From: JAGDMS01 sp050015455
Lineage (GTDB): Bacteria > Desulfobacterota > Binatia > HRBIN30
Reading direction: 5' to 3'
Length of the DNA: 64,000 nt
Assembly (NCBI GenBank): GCA_050015455.1
Contig: JBEKBJ010000003.1
Coordinates: 65,595-129,594 of the forward strand
The notes beneath the pieces were generated by a model, which saw nothing but the letters and a program-made list of their open reading frames with translations, was not told the DNA's origin and made no database searches. Below are positions 34,166 through 43,191 of the stretch, in pieces (within the stretch, counting starts at the first letter, position 1; each line of letters begins with the position of its first letter). The translations under genes were made by a program, and so were the position numbers.

Positions 34166-34324
34166 TCAGATTAGCCGCACCGCCCCAGGCAAATGGGGAG
34201 GCGAACGGTCAAGCCGATTCAGGAACTCGGCATAGGCTTTGGGACTTAGCCATAGCGTACTGAAGCCAACAACGGGTTCCGCAGCGACGCCGTTGAACTC
34301 ATAGGTCAACCTCGCAGCTGCCAT
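34166..34324 (-). CDS. Small hypothetical protein (52 aa)
   Basis: From ATG 34324 it encodes MAAARLTYEFNGVAAEPVVG followed by STLWLSPKAYAEFLNRLDR. Composition is protein-like, with a predicted beta-hairpin and a helix. A longer frame begins at 34363. No known family. It lies 32 nt upstream of the other small ORF on the same strand. Confidence 0.4.
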   Translation of the reverse strand: MAAARLTYEFNGVAAEPVVGFSTLWLSPKAYAEFLNRLDRSPPHLPGAVRLI

Positions 34325-34363
34325 ATCTCTTTTGCCCTTGGCAACGCAATGGTCACCGCGCAA

Positions 34364-35056
34364 GTGCTACGCTTCGATCCAAAACTGCCACATGGCTGAA
34401 GTGTCAAGGCGTCAGCGATGCTGTTGCGGCCTGTCATCAGCATCGGGGGCGTATGAAAGTTCCTAGCAAGGGAAAAGTGAGCGAAAGATCCGAGCCAACC
34501 ATCATGGCTTACCCAGCGAAAGCTGAAAGGCGAAAGTGAAAAGCTTTGCCTGTCCCCTCTTGCCGGTGAACGAGCACGCGGCCTACTCACCGCGCCGCGT
34601 TGCGTGTAACTCACTCGCTGTTCGGTGTCAATGAAAATCTCCACGCGTCGGAGCGCAAAATCACTTATGAAGAGATTAGCGCCGCGCCTCCGTAAACCTA
34701 CGTAGTTACAGCAAGGTCTGAGATCCGGTCACGGAGACGGCACACCTGCCTGTTTGCTCGGCTTACGCAGCCTAAGGAAATCTGGCGCGGCATCAACGCC
34801 CAGACATGACGACCAATCCGACAAAATCATTGCCCGGCACCGGCCGGTATCGCGCTTCCCTGTGCGCTGCAATGACACACACGTAATTCCCCGTGCAGGA
34901 ATCGCACACTCTGGATGCACTTTCTGCACGGTCTAGACCCTGCCGGCGCGTGCCGGTGGATGCCGCATTCGGGCCCGGGAGGGCATCATGCGACAAGACC
35001 CATTCCGCTTGCCGCGGCGGTTGCCAGTCAGTACGCTAGCGTTCATGGAGGAATGC
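34364..35056. other. Non-coding accessory stretch
   Basis: I find no supportable gene here. Short open frames on both strands have arginine/serine-rich, shadow-like composition. The stretch between toxin-module remnants may derive from a lost mobile element, but I see no terminal inverted repeats or transposase motifs. Confidence 0.4.
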
Positions 35057-35311
35057 ATGGACACGGCAACCGAGCGACTGGAAGTGACTCTCCCTGGCCC
35101 GACGCTGGCGCGGCTACGCCAGGAGGCGCGGCGGCGTGGTGTGCCCGAAGCAGACCTGGTCAATGAGGCCATTGAATCTCTACTGGCACGCGAACGGCAG
35201 GCGCGGATCCGGGCCGCCGAGGCGCTGTGCCGCGTCGCCGCGCCCGTGGGAGACTGGGCTGACATGAAGCATGAGGTCGACGCCGCGCGCACAGCCGCCG
35301 AGCAGCGATGA
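35057..35311 (+). CDS. Putative antitoxin of a second PIN-domain module
   Basis: This 84-residue protein starts TERLEVTLPGPTLARLRQEA, a ribbon-helix-helix-like N-terminus with alternating beta residues followed by helices (ADLVNEAIESLLARERQ). The C-terminal toxin-binding tail contains GDWADMKHEVD. The start is ATG 35057, with GGAGG 6 nt upstream; the longer frame from 34988 lacks such support. It overlaps the start of the broken toxin gene as ATGA (35308-35311). Confidence 0.7.
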   Translation: MDTATERLEVTLPGPTLARLRQEARRRGVPEADLVNEAIESLLARERQARIRAAEALCRVAAPVGDWADMKHEVDAARTAAEQR

Positions 35312-35765
35312 GCCGGGTCTTTCTCGATGTGAACGTGCCGATGTACGCTGGAGGCGTCGAGCACCCGCTGCGCGCGCCCTCGCAGCGCATCATCATGGCG
35401 GTCGCGAGCGACCAGCTCGACGCGGTGACCGATGCCGAAGTACCGATGCCGAAGTATTTCAGGAGTTGCTGTATCGGTATCTGCATATCAACCAACGCGA
35501 GAAGGGTTTCCTCATCTTCGATGCCTTCTACGAGCTCATGCGCGGCCGCGTGTTGCCCGTTGCGGACCGAGACCTGCAGCGTGCCCGGCAGCTGGCGGAG
35601 CAATACCGGAGCCTGAGCCCGCGCGACCTCCTGCATGTTGCAGTCATGCTGAATCATGGGTTGACGGAGATCCTTACCGCAGATGCAGGCTTCGAAGAGG
35701 TGCAGGGACTTCATCGCCTCGACCTTAAGCAGTTCGGGCGCATGAGCGGGCCTGAATCCGATTGA
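35308..35765 (+). pseudogene. PIN-domain toxin broken by a 14-bp tandem duplication
   Basis: The frame from ATG 35308 reads SRVFLDVNVPMYAGG and LDAVTDAEV, a PIN N-terminus. It then leaves frame at a perfect tandem repeat ACCGATGCCGAAGT (35428-35441 and 35442-35455). Removing one copy restores TDAEVFQELLYRYLHINQRE and continues through LSPRDLLHVAVMLNHG and EILTADAGFEEV to 35765, a normal PIN domain of 147 residues. The duplication is exact, so the break appears recent. Without repair, the product stops matching the family after about 45 residues. Confidence 0.85.
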
Positions 35766-35794
35766 CTGCGCGCGGCGCTGCTAGCAGTCACCTT

Positions 35795-35947
35795 ATGGAA
35801 CTCAAAGACTTTGCCAAGTATGTGAAGGGAAAGTCGCTGCCCGAACTCCTGCACCGAGCACGCAAGGAGAGCCTGAAACGCATCCTGGCGCAGGAAGACA
35901 TCGGCCGGCAGCATCGGCCCGCACCGAAACGAGCCGGGACCAGATAG
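35795..35947 (+). CDS. Small antitoxin-like ORF of a third PIN module
   Basis: This 50-residue ORF reads MELKDFAKYVKGKSLPELLH and then Lys/Arg-rich sequence ending KRAGTR. It ends immediately before the GTG of a truncated PIN toxin ORF, with no intervening bases. An antitoxin role is inferred from this position only. No ribosome-binding site is evident, so it may be a remnant. Confidence 0.4.
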   Translation: MELKDFAKYVKGKSLPELLHRARKESLKRILAQEDIGRQHRPAPKRAGTR

Positions 35948-36100
35948 GTGCTCTATATCGACACCTCGGTCCTGCTCGTCTACACGCTGACGCAGACGCT
36001 CAAGCCGGTCCGATACGCCAGCACACGCAAGCGCCATCCGAGTTTGCGCCGAAACTTCTGTGACCGAACCCCGCGGTTGACCATCACCACCGGCAAATAA
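35948..36100 (+). pseudogene. Truncated PIN-domain toxin
   Basis: From GTG 35948 the frame reads LYIDTSVLLVYTLTQTLKPV, the typical first strand and helix of a PIN domain with its first Asp. It then turns into basic unrelated sequence and stops at 36100 (50 codons). The remaining acidic residues and about 90 residues of fold are missing. It is a 5' fragment of a third PIN module. Confidence 0.6.
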
Positions 36101-36113
36101 CATAATAATACGG

Positions 36114-36785
36114 ATGCCTATGTCGCCGGCTCAGAAGCCACGCCCGCTGCTGAAGCAGCTCCGCACCGAACTCTCCAAGCTCTTGCGCGAGGATGTCGAG
36201 GTGCGCGGCCAGGTGATCGCGGTCCTCAGTGAGTATCTCACCACGCGCGAGGAGACCGCCGCCATTCTGTCGGAGCTACGGCAGATGCGCGCTGACTTCG
36301 ATCGCCGTATGGATGAGCACCGACACGCCAGTGAACAAGGGAGCCGCACCAACGAGCACACGGAGTCACTGCGCGAGTTGGCTGCCTTGCAACCCCAGAT
36401 CTTGGCCTTCAGTGCGCGCTGGGGGCTCGCTAGCGAAGAGGCCTTCCGGGCCGGGGTCCGCGCGCTGTTCGCGGATCAACCGCACGTCCGCGTCGAGCAG
36501 TGGCGGTACCGGGACGAAGCCGGCCGCCTCCTGGGCTATCCCTCAGACGTCGAGCTCGACGCCGTGATCCGCGATGGGCTGCACGTCCTCGTCGAGATCA
36601 AGTCCGCCGTCTCCGCCTTCGACGTGGTGGGCTTTGCGCGGAAGGCCGATCTGTATGCGGGCGTTACCGGGTGCCGGCCGCAGCGACGCCTGGTCATCAG
36701 CCCCTACGTCGATGACCGCGCCCACGAAGCAGCGCGACAGCTCGATGTCGAGATCTGTGAGGGCGTCACTCCGCCGCCGCTTTAG
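36114..36785 (+). CDS. DUF3782-like PD-(D/E)XK nuclease-family protein
   Basis: The predicted protein has 223 residues. The first 110 are helical and coiled-coil-like (LREDVEVRGQVIAVLSEYLT). The C-terminal domain has the PD-(D/E)XK core with SDVELDAVIRDGLHVLVEIKSAV (Asp ... ExK) and QRRLVISPYVDDRAHEAARQL. The family is common in mobile or repeat-rich regions, and its function is unknown. The start could be ATG 36114 or 36120. It ends the accessory patch. Confidence 0.75.
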   Translation: MPMSPAQKPRPLLKQLRTELSKLLREDVEVRGQVIAVLSEYLTTREETAAILSELRQMRADFDRRMDEHRHASEQGSRTNEHTESLRELAALQPQILAFSARWGLASEEAFRAGVRALFADQPHVRVEQWRYRDEAGRLLGYPSDVELDAVIRDGLHVLVEIKSAVSAFDVVGFARKADLYAGVTGCRPQRRLVISPYVDDRAHEAARQLDVEICEGVTPPPL

Positions 36786-36961
36786 CGACCTCACTGTCGC
36801 TCCTCGCCCATCAGCCGGCCTGACGCTGCCCGTGGGTAATGACCGGCTTGTTCCTCGCTTTTCCCCCACTGAGCCGCATCCTTCGGCACCCACCTCCAGC
36901 TCCAGTCGCTAGCCTCCGGCTCCGATTTGTGCCTATATCGCTGCGCCTCCCGGCTGCGAGC

Positions 36962-38128
36962 ATGACGGCGCACCCCGTTTTGGTGGTCGACGATGAACCG
37001 GCAAGTCTGCGGGCGATTGCGCGCGCCCTCCGCGACGGCAACCGCGTGATCACCGTAGCCACGGCGGCTCATGGATTGGCAGCACTGGCAAACGAGCCGA
37101 TCGCGTTGATGATCGCCGACCAGCGTATGCCCGAGATGACCGGCACCGAGCTGCTGGCACGCGCCGCGGTCGAGCATTCCGAAATCATTCGCGTGTTGCT
37201 CACCGGCTACACCGGCATCGACACGCTGGTGGAAGCGATCAACAGCGGTCACGTGTACTATTACCTCACCAAGCCTTGGGAGCCCCATGAGCTGCGGCTT
37301 GTGGTGCGCCGCGGCCTGGAGCGCTACGACGTCGAAGCGGATCGCCGCCGCCTGATCCGCGAGCTCGAGCAGGCGTGCCAGCGCGCCCGGCGCGAAGCCG
37401 ATCAAAAAGGGCGTCTGTTGACGCTCGCCACCCATGAGCTGGGCACGCCATTGCACATCCTTTCGAACGCATTGGCCCTGATGGCGGAGGCGGAGGTGCC
37501 ACCTGCGGCGCGGCCTTGGCTCGACACGGCGCATCGCAGTGCCGAATGGCTGGCGCGCGGGCTGACGCAAATGGCCACGGCCGCGCGTTGGCGGACCGCA
37601 GGCCTCAAACTGCACACCGCGCCGGTGGATCTCATCGGCCTGCTGCGTGAGGCGCACGCCACGTTCGAACGCACCACCGGCGGCCGCGCGCTGGCCCTGC
37701 GGTTCGAGGTGCCGGAGGTATTGCCCACCATCAGCGGCGATCGCGTGTGGCTCGAGCGCGCCCTCTTCAACCTGATCTCGAACGCGGTGCGGTTCACACC
37801 CGATGGAGGGTCGGTCACGGTCACCGCCGCCGCGGCCGAGGCGGCAGTAGAAATCAGCGTGGCCGACACCGGGATCGGCATAGATGCCTCGTTGCTCGGC
37901 GAAGTGTTCGAGCCGTTCTCCGCCGCCGGCGGGGACATCCAGCTACACACCTCCGGGCGGCTCGAGTTCGGCGCGCGCGGCTTAGGTCTCGGGCTGGCGA
38001 TCACCAAGGCCATCATCGAGCAGCATGGCGGCACCATTTCCGTCGAGAGCCAGCGCGGGGTGGGCAGCCGCTTCACAGCGATGTTGCCGGCAAACTCTCC
38101 AGGTGTGGTGCCGGAGAGAATCGGATAA
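36962..38128 (+). CDS. Receiver-histidine kinase hybrid
   Basis: The 388-residue protein begins with a response-regulator receiver domain (PVLVVDDEPASLR, MIADQRMPEMTG, YYYLTKPW). Short coiled-coil and HisKA/HATPase domains follow. The H-box is THELGTPLHIL, the N-box LFNLISNAVRFT, G1 VADTGIGID and G2 GARGLGLGLAI. There is no transmembrane segment, so it is cytoplasmic and probably driven by phosphorylation of its own receiver. The start is ATG 36962; the upstream extension from 36839 is Pro/Leu-rich and unlikely. It lies 1 nt before the zinc-protein gene. Confidence 0.88.
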   Translation: MTAHPVLVVDDEPASLRAIARALRDGNRVITVATAAHGLAALANEPIALMIADQRMPEMTGTELLARAAVEHSEIIRVLLTGYTGIDTLVEAINSGHVYYYLTKPWEPHELRLVVRRGLERYDVEADRRRLIRELEQACQRARREADQKGRLLTLATHELGTPLHILSNALALMAEAEVPPAARPWLDTAHRSAEWLARGLTQMATAARWRTAGLKLHTAPVDLIGLLREAHATFERTTGGRALALRFEVPEVLPTISGDRVWLERALFNLISNAVRFTPDGGSVTVTAAAAEAAVEISVADTGIGIDASLLGEVFEPFSAAGGDIQLHTSGRLEFGARGLGLGLAITKAIIEQHGGTISVESQRGVGSRFTAMLPANSPGVVPERIG

Positions 38129-38129
38129 G

Positions 38130-38456
38130 ATGCATTCGCTGATGACGACCGCCGAGAGCAGCAAGACTCCGCTCCGCTGCACGCATTGCGGGCGGGAGGT
38201 CGCCGAGACATTCCATACCCGCTCCTCGTACCATGTCGATTACTACCAGCTGCACACCGGTGACGTGCAGCCGACGACGGTGGCGCGGCCCGACGATCCC
38301 GCGGGCGTGGTCACCATCCTCAAGCTGTCGCGCGTGTATGTGGTGGTGACTTGCGCCGATTGTTACCGGCGGCCGAACGTGCGGCAGGAGCGCGAGGTGC
38401 TCTTCAGACCCGAGCAGGCGCAGGGGATGCGGCAAGAGGGAGGCCGGCCGTCGTGA
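38130..38456 (+). CDS. Putative zinc-binding protein
   Basis: This 108-residue protein has paired CxxC motifs, LRCTHCGREVAETFH and TCADCYRRP, consistent with one zinc site. The middle segment (HVDYYQLHTGDVQPTTVA) is probably beta. No family assigned. The ATG at 38130 follows the kinase stop by 1 nt, and the stop overlaps the next gene's GTG as GTGA. The three genes are thus likely co-translated. Confidence 0.65.
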   Translation: MHSLMTTAESSKTPLRCTHCGREVAETFHTRSSYHVDYYQLHTGDVQPTTVARPDDPAGVVTILKLSRVYVVVTCADCYRRPNVRQEREVLFRPEQAQGMRQEGGRPS

Positions 38457-39304
38457 CGATCAAACGCAGCCGACTGGCGGGAACCTGGTATGCGCGGGAC
38501 GCGGCGCAGCTGCGCCGCCAAGTGGACGAACTCTTGGGCGCCGCCAGCGGTGGGCCGGCGGCGGCGTTGCTCGGGCTCATCGTGCCCCACGCCGGCTATG
38601 TGTACTCGGGGCGCGCGGCGGCGGCCGGGTATCGCCGCTTGAGGGGTGGTGACTACCAACGCGTGACGATTCTCGCACCGAGTCACTCCGCAGCTTTCCA
38701 CGGTGTGGCGGTGCTGGAAGTCGACGGCTTCGAAACGCCGCTCGGCACGGTGCCGGTGCACCGCGCCGGCGTCGAGACGTTGCTAGGTGGCTCGTTGTAT
38801 CGCAGCGACGCCAGACCCTTTCAGGACGAGCACTCCCTGGAGATCCAGTTGCCGTTGCTGCAGCGGGTGCTGCCGAACGTGGCCGTGGTGCCGGCGCTCA
38901 TCGGCGATCTCGGTCCCGACGATTTCGCCACCGCCGCGAGCACACTGGCACAGCTCGATGACGGCAAGACCGTGTTCGTAGTCAGCTCGGACTTCGTGCA
39001 CTATGGCTGGCGCTTTGGGTACGTGCCTTTTGCGGCCGAAGGCCCGGAGCAAGTGCGCACCGCCTTGCGCGGCCTGGATATGGGTGCGATCACCCGCATC
39101 GGCAGCGGCGACGCCCAGGCCTTTCGCGACTACCTCGCGGAAACCGGCGCCACCATCTGCGGTGCTCTGCCGATCACCCTGTTTCTCACCTTCCACCGCC
39201 AGCGCACGCCCGGCGAGCTGATCGAGTACTACAGCTCGCTCGATGTCACCGGTGACTTCGAGCACACCGTCAGTTACGCTAGCGTCGCTTTTCCGCGGCC
39301 GTGA
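38453..39304 (+). CDS. amrB: AmmeMemoRadiSam system protein B (MEMO family)
   Basis: This 283-residue protein belongs to the MEMO1/DODA-like fold. Family features are RLAGTWYARDAAQLRRQVD, the His motif LIVPHAGYVYSGRAAAAGY, ILAPSHSAAFHGVA, DEHSLEIQLPLLQ and VVSSDFVHYGW. The GTG start at 38453 overlaps the previous stop (GTGA) and is preceded by GGGAGG. AmrB is usually encoded with AmmeMemoRadiSam A and a radical SAM protein; neither is in the window. Its biochemical role is unsettled. Confidence 0.9.
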   Translation: MTIKRSRLAGTWYARDAAQLRRQVDELLGAASGGPAAALLGLIVPHAGYVYSGRAAAAGYRRLRGGDYQRVTILAPSHSAAFHGVAVLEVDGFETPLGTVPVHRAGVETLLGGSLYRSDARPFQDEHSLEIQLPLLQRVLPNVAVVPALIGDLGPDDFATAASTLAQLDDGKTVFVVSSDFVHYGWRFGYVPFAAEGPEQVRTALRGLDMGAITRIGSGDAQAFRDYLAETGATICGALPITLFLTFHRQRTPGELIEYYSSLDVTGDFEHTVSYASVAFPRP

Positions 39305-39491
39305 GGTGCCGCTCTTCACGGCGGCTCAGCTGGCACCCGTTCAATTCTCTCCTCTACACTTTCATCGCGAAGAACCACTGCAACCCCGCTGCGACGGCTA
39401 AGCTCGACAATTGCGAGCGGGCCATCGTAGAGAGCCTTCCTCTCTCGTCTGGCAACAAGAGCGGGGCAGAGCGCAAGAGGAGGAAAAGGTC

Positions 39492-40505
39492 GTGGCGAGA
39501 GTCAAGGAGTTCGGGCTGGCCCTGGAGACCTCGCCCGCAACCGAAATCCTGAGGTGCGCCCGACTGGCTGAAACAGCCGGGTTCGGGAGCCTTTGGGTTC
39601 TGGAAGACCCCTTCTTCCGGGGGGCTTTTTCTCTGGCAACTGCCGTGGCGTGCCAAACCGAGTCTCTCCGAATCGGCATCAGCGTGGTGAATCCCTACAC
39701 CCGGCACCCGGGGTTGATCGCGATGGAATTCGCCACGTTGGACGAGATCTCCGGCGGTCGCGCCGTGTTGGGGATTGGCGCCGGCGCGCGCTTCTGGATT
39801 CAGGATCAGTTGCACCTCGGATGGGAACGGCCGGGCCGCGCTATCCGAGAGACGGTGGACCTCATACGCGGACTCCTGCGCGGCGAGCAGCTGACGCGCA
39901 GCGGCGAGATTTTCCGCCTCACGGATGCCGTGCTGCATTTCTCGCCGCCGCGAAGTCATCCGCCGATTCACCTCGGCGTCACCGGGCCGAAGAACCTCCA
40001 GCTGGCAGGAGCTATCGCGGACGGCGTCATCCTGAGCACGATGAGTGGTCCTGAGTACGTGCGGTTCGCGCGTGAACAACTGAGACTGGGAGCGGAACGA
40101 GCCGGGAGAACGCTCGAGGGATTCGAGGTGTCGGCGATCCTGCCGATATCCATCTCGGAGGATGAAAAGGAAGCGAGGGAAGCGGTAAAGCCCCTCTTGG
40201 CGGTCCTGCTCGGGATTGGGGCATTTGAGGCGACGAGCCCGATCTTGCGGTGCGTCGAGTTTCCCGAGACGCTGCTGCGACAGTTCACCGAACGTTTCAG
40301 GCAAGGCGAGATTCCGGTGGAGCTCGTCACTGATCAGGTCATCGACAGCTTCGCGATCGCGGGGTCTCCGGCGCGCTGCCGTAAGAGGATGGCAGAGTTC
40401 GTGGCTGCCGGTGTGGACGTACCGATCGCGTACGAGATCCCGGCGACCAATCCGGAAGAAATGATCGCTACCCTCAAGCGGCACCTGGTTCCGGAGTTCT
40501 CCTGA
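39492..40505 (+). CDS. LLM-class flavin-dependent oxidoreductase
   Basis: This luciferase-like monooxygenase has 337 residues. The barrel segments VKEFGLALETSPATEILRCA, IGISVVNPYTRHPGLIAMEF and GRAVLGIGAGARFWI are typical, as is PPIHLGVTGPKNLQLAGAIADGVI. The C-terminal IAGSPARCRKRMAEFVAAGVD is the standard ending. It starts at GTG 39492, supported by GGAGG/AAAGG; the ATG at 39411 would add unrelated residues. Use of FMN or F420 cannot be decided from the sequence. It is a single-gene unit. Confidence 0.88.
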   Translation: MARVKEFGLALETSPATEILRCARLAETAGFGSLWVLEDPFFRGAFSLATAVACQTESLRIGISVVNPYTRHPGLIAMEFATLDEISGGRAVLGIGAGARFWIQDQLHLGWERPGRAIRETVDLIRGLLRGEQLTRSGEIFRLTDAVLHFSPPRSHPPIHLGVTGPKNLQLAGAIADGVILSTMSGPEYVRFAREQLRLGAERAGRTLEGFEVSAILPISISEDEKEAREAVKPLLAVLLGIGAFEATSPILRCVEFPETLLRQFTERFRQGEIPVELVTDQVIDSFAIAGSPARCRKRMAEFVAAGVDVPIAYEIPATNPEEMIATLKRHLVPEFS

Positions 40506-40623
40506 GGCCAGCCTCTCTTCGGTGCGGCCTTTGAGGCGGTCACATTGCCGAAGATGGCGGCGCGCGTTGTCGTGCAGTAGCGCGTGGTATATAAGTTCAC
40601 CGAGACCTTGGCGCGTTTGTCGC

Positions 40624-43029
40624 ATGGTAGAGGCCGCAAGAGGCATATCGCAGCCGCGCGAGCCGCGACGTCGTCATGGACTGCGGCTGCTGGAAGAGGT
40701 CGGCGCGATCTTCACCCACGCCGCCGACCAACGGGCGAGCATACAGAGCATTGTCGAGGCGGTGGCGAACTATCTCGCGATGGAGGTGTGCTCGGTGTAC
40801 GTCTACGACGCCGCCAAACGGGTGCTCACGCTGTGGGCAACCACAGGGCTCGACCCCAGTTCCGTCGGCAGAGTCAGCATGGGCGTTGAGGAGGGACTGA
40901 CAGGCGTCGTCGTCCAGAAGATGCAGCCGGTGATGGCCATCGATGCCATGGCCCACCCCCGGTACAAGTACTTCCCGGAGACCGGAGAGGAGCGGTACCA
41001 CTCGTTCCTGGGTGTCCCTGTCGTCGACCAGCGCCAACCTCTCGGCGTTCTGATCGTGCAGACCTCACGCCGCCGCCGCTTCACCCGCGAGGAGGTACGG
41101 CTGCTCAAGGCGATTGCCGTTCCAGTGGCCGGGATTCTGGCGCAGACGCGGTTGCAGGCCCGGCTGCAGACGAAGGAGGAGGAGAGTCTCTCGTACCAGC
41201 AGCGCATGGTCGACGCCATGGAACGGCTGCGTGACTATGAGGCGCATGGCCCGCAGCAGGCGCCGACCCGCCCGCGGGGGCAGACGCGGCTGACCGGGCT
41301 GGCGGCTTCACCCGGCTTCGGCATCGGCCGTGCCCACCTGATGGACTCCGAGATCAAAGTCGACGAGTCGTCGAGGCAGCGGCGGGCGTCTACGAAGCGC
41401 GAGGTCCATCGCCTGCATACTGCCATTGAGCGCGCCATCGAGGAGTTAGAGCGGGTCAAGGTCCGAATCCGTTCAACCGTCCCGGAGATCGATGCTGCCA
41501 TGTTTGAGGCGCAGCAACTGATGTTGAAAGACCAAGGCTTTCTCGCACGGTTGGAAGAACTGATTCGCGATGGACTCAGTACCGAGGCCGCAGTAGATCA
41601 GACCGTGAAGGAGTTTATGGCCCAGTTCGCCGGCCTGACCGACGCCTATCTCCAAGATCGTGCCGCCGACATCAAGGATATCGGACAACGCGTGCTGCGG
41701 CAGCTGCTTGGGATCAACGAGCGGCAGCGCCCATTTGGGACGGGCATTGTGCTCGTCGCCAGCGGCGTCTCGCTGTCGGATCTGGCCATGATCGAGCAGC
41801 AGGACCTGAGAGGCGTAGTGCTCGCAAGCGGCGGCGTCACCTCCCATGCCTCCATTCTGGCAAAGTCGCTCGAAATCCCGACCGTAGTCGGTGCCGAACG
41901 TGCTGAGGACGTGATTCGCGAAGGGGATCAGCTGATCGTCGACGGCAACGCCGGTGTCGTGCACGTCAACCCGACCAGCGAGATCCTACGCGAGTTCGAT
42001 CGCCTCGAACGCGAGTACCGGGCCTTCAATCGAGAGTTAGAAACGCTGCGCGATCTGCGCGCCGAAACCGTCGACGGCCACCGCGTTCACCTGTGCGCCA
42101 ACATCGGCCTGCTGGGCGACATGAATCTGGCTTTGCTGCATGGCGCCGAGGGCATAGGCCTGTACCGTACGGAGGTGCCATTCCTCTCCCACCGCGATTT
42201 CTTGAACGAAGACGAGCAGATCGAGCTGTACCGCCGTGTGGTCAACGGCATGGGCGGCAAGCCGGTTACCATTCGCACACTCGATCTCGGCGCGGACAAG
42301 TACCCCCCGTATCTCCACGTCCCACGCGAGGACAATCCCTTCCTCGGTTGGCGCTCGATTCGCATCTCGCTGGAGCTGCCCGAGATCTTCAAGGCGCAGC
42401 TGCGTGCCATCCTGCGCGTCGCCGTGAATCGGCCGGTGCGAATGATGTTCCCGATGATCTCGAGTCTGGAGGAGATCCGGCGCGCGAAGGAGTTGCTGGC
42501 CGAGGCGCAGGAGGAGCTGCGGGCCATCAACGAGCCGGTTCCCGACGCGATGCCGGTCGGCATGATGATGGAGGTGCCTTCCGCCGTGTGCCTGGCGCCT
42601 CATCTGGTGCAGGAGGTGGATTTCATCAGCATCGGCACGAATGACCTGATCCAGTACGTGCTCGCGGTTGACCGCAACAACCGCAAGGTGGCGCCGCTGT
42701 ACGAGCCGCTGCATCCAGCTGTGATTCAGATGGTGGCGAACGCGGTGACTGCCGCCAAAGACGCCGGCAAGCCGGTGTCCATCTGCGGCGAGATGGCGGC
42801 CGATCCCGTGTGCACCTTGCTGCTCGTCGGCCTCGGGTTCGACGATCTGAGCATGGGGCCGTTCTTCATCCCGGTCATCAAAAGGCTGATCCGGGCGATG
42901 ACCTTTGAAACGGCTCGCAGCTTGGCCCAGGAGGTGCTGACCTTGCCCACGGTCAAGGAGATCAAGAGCCGGCTTTTCGAAACCATGCGAGCACTGGGCA
43001 TGATCGACATCATGGAGATGTACCACTGA
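40624..43029 (+). CDS. ptsP: PtsP: GAF-domain phosphoenolpyruvate-protein phosphotransferase (enzyme I-Ntr)
   Basis: This 801-residue cytoplasmic enzyme transfers phosphate from PEP to NPr in the nitrogen PTS. An N-terminal GAF domain (about residues 20-175) is followed by the enzyme I core. The swivelling-domain phospho-His lies in GGVTSHASILAKSLEIPTVV. PEP-binding segments are MEVPSAVCLAPHLVQEVDFI and SIGTNDLIQYVLAVDRNN, with the catalytic Cys in PVSICGEMAADP. I chose ATG 40624; residues before it in the longer frame are Arg-rich and non-homologous. No NPr or EIIA-Ntr gene is adjacent. Confidence 0.93.
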   Translation: MVEAARGISQPREPRRRHGLRLLEEVGAIFTHAADQRASIQSIVEAVANYLAMEVCSVYVYDAAKRVLTLWATTGLDPSSVGRVSMGVEEGLTGVVVQKMQPVMAIDAMAHPRYKYFPETGEERYHSFLGVPVVDQRQPLGVLIVQTSRRRRFTREEVRLLKAIAVPVAGILAQTRLQARLQTKEEESLSYQQRMVDAMERLRDYEAHGPQQAPTRPRGQTRLTGLAASPGFGIGRAHLMDSEIKVDESSRQRRASTKREVHRLHTAIERAIEELERVKVRIRSTVPEIDAAMFEAQQLMLKDQGFLARLEELIRDGLSTEAAVDQTVKEFMAQFAGLTDAYLQDRAADIKDIGQRVLRQLLGINERQRPFGTGIVLVASGVSLSDLAMIEQQDLRGVVLASGGVTSHASILAKSLEIPTVVGAERAEDVIREGDQLIVDGNAGVVHVNPTSEILREFDRLEREYRAFNRELETLRDLRAETVDGHRVHLCANIGLLGDMNLALLHGAEGIGLYRTEVPFLSHRDFLNEDEQIELYRRVVNGMGGKPVTIRTLDLGADKYPPYLHVPREDNPFLGWRSIRISLELPEIFKAQLRAILRVAVNRPVRMMFPMISSLEEIRRAKELLAEAQEELRAINEPVPDAMPVGMMMEVPSAVCLAPHLVQEVDFISIGTNDLIQYVLAVDRNNRKVAPLYEPLHPAVIQMVANAVTAAKDAGKPVSICGEMAADPVCTLLLVGLGFDDLSMGPFFIPVIKRLIRAMTFETARSLAQEVLTLPTVKEIKSRLFETMRALGMIDIMEMYH

Positions 43030-43191
43030 GGTCGTCAGCCGTGCCCGCGATTCGTGTCCGTTGCGTTCGCTGCCACGCCGACGGACCATTCGCGAGGACG
43101 ATCGCGAAAACCTGGACAAGTTTCGCCACTTCACATAGAAGTCGGCGTGCGGAAGAGATGAACAGTGACTTGCGGCTAGGGGGACAATCAG

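Noticed and set aside
34306..34644. Minus-strand ORF of 112 codons as a gene or mobile-element ORF
   Set aside because: Composition is mixed, there is no ribosome-binding site, domain motif, terminal inverted repeat or transposase signature, and it overlaps the better small ORF at 34166-34324.
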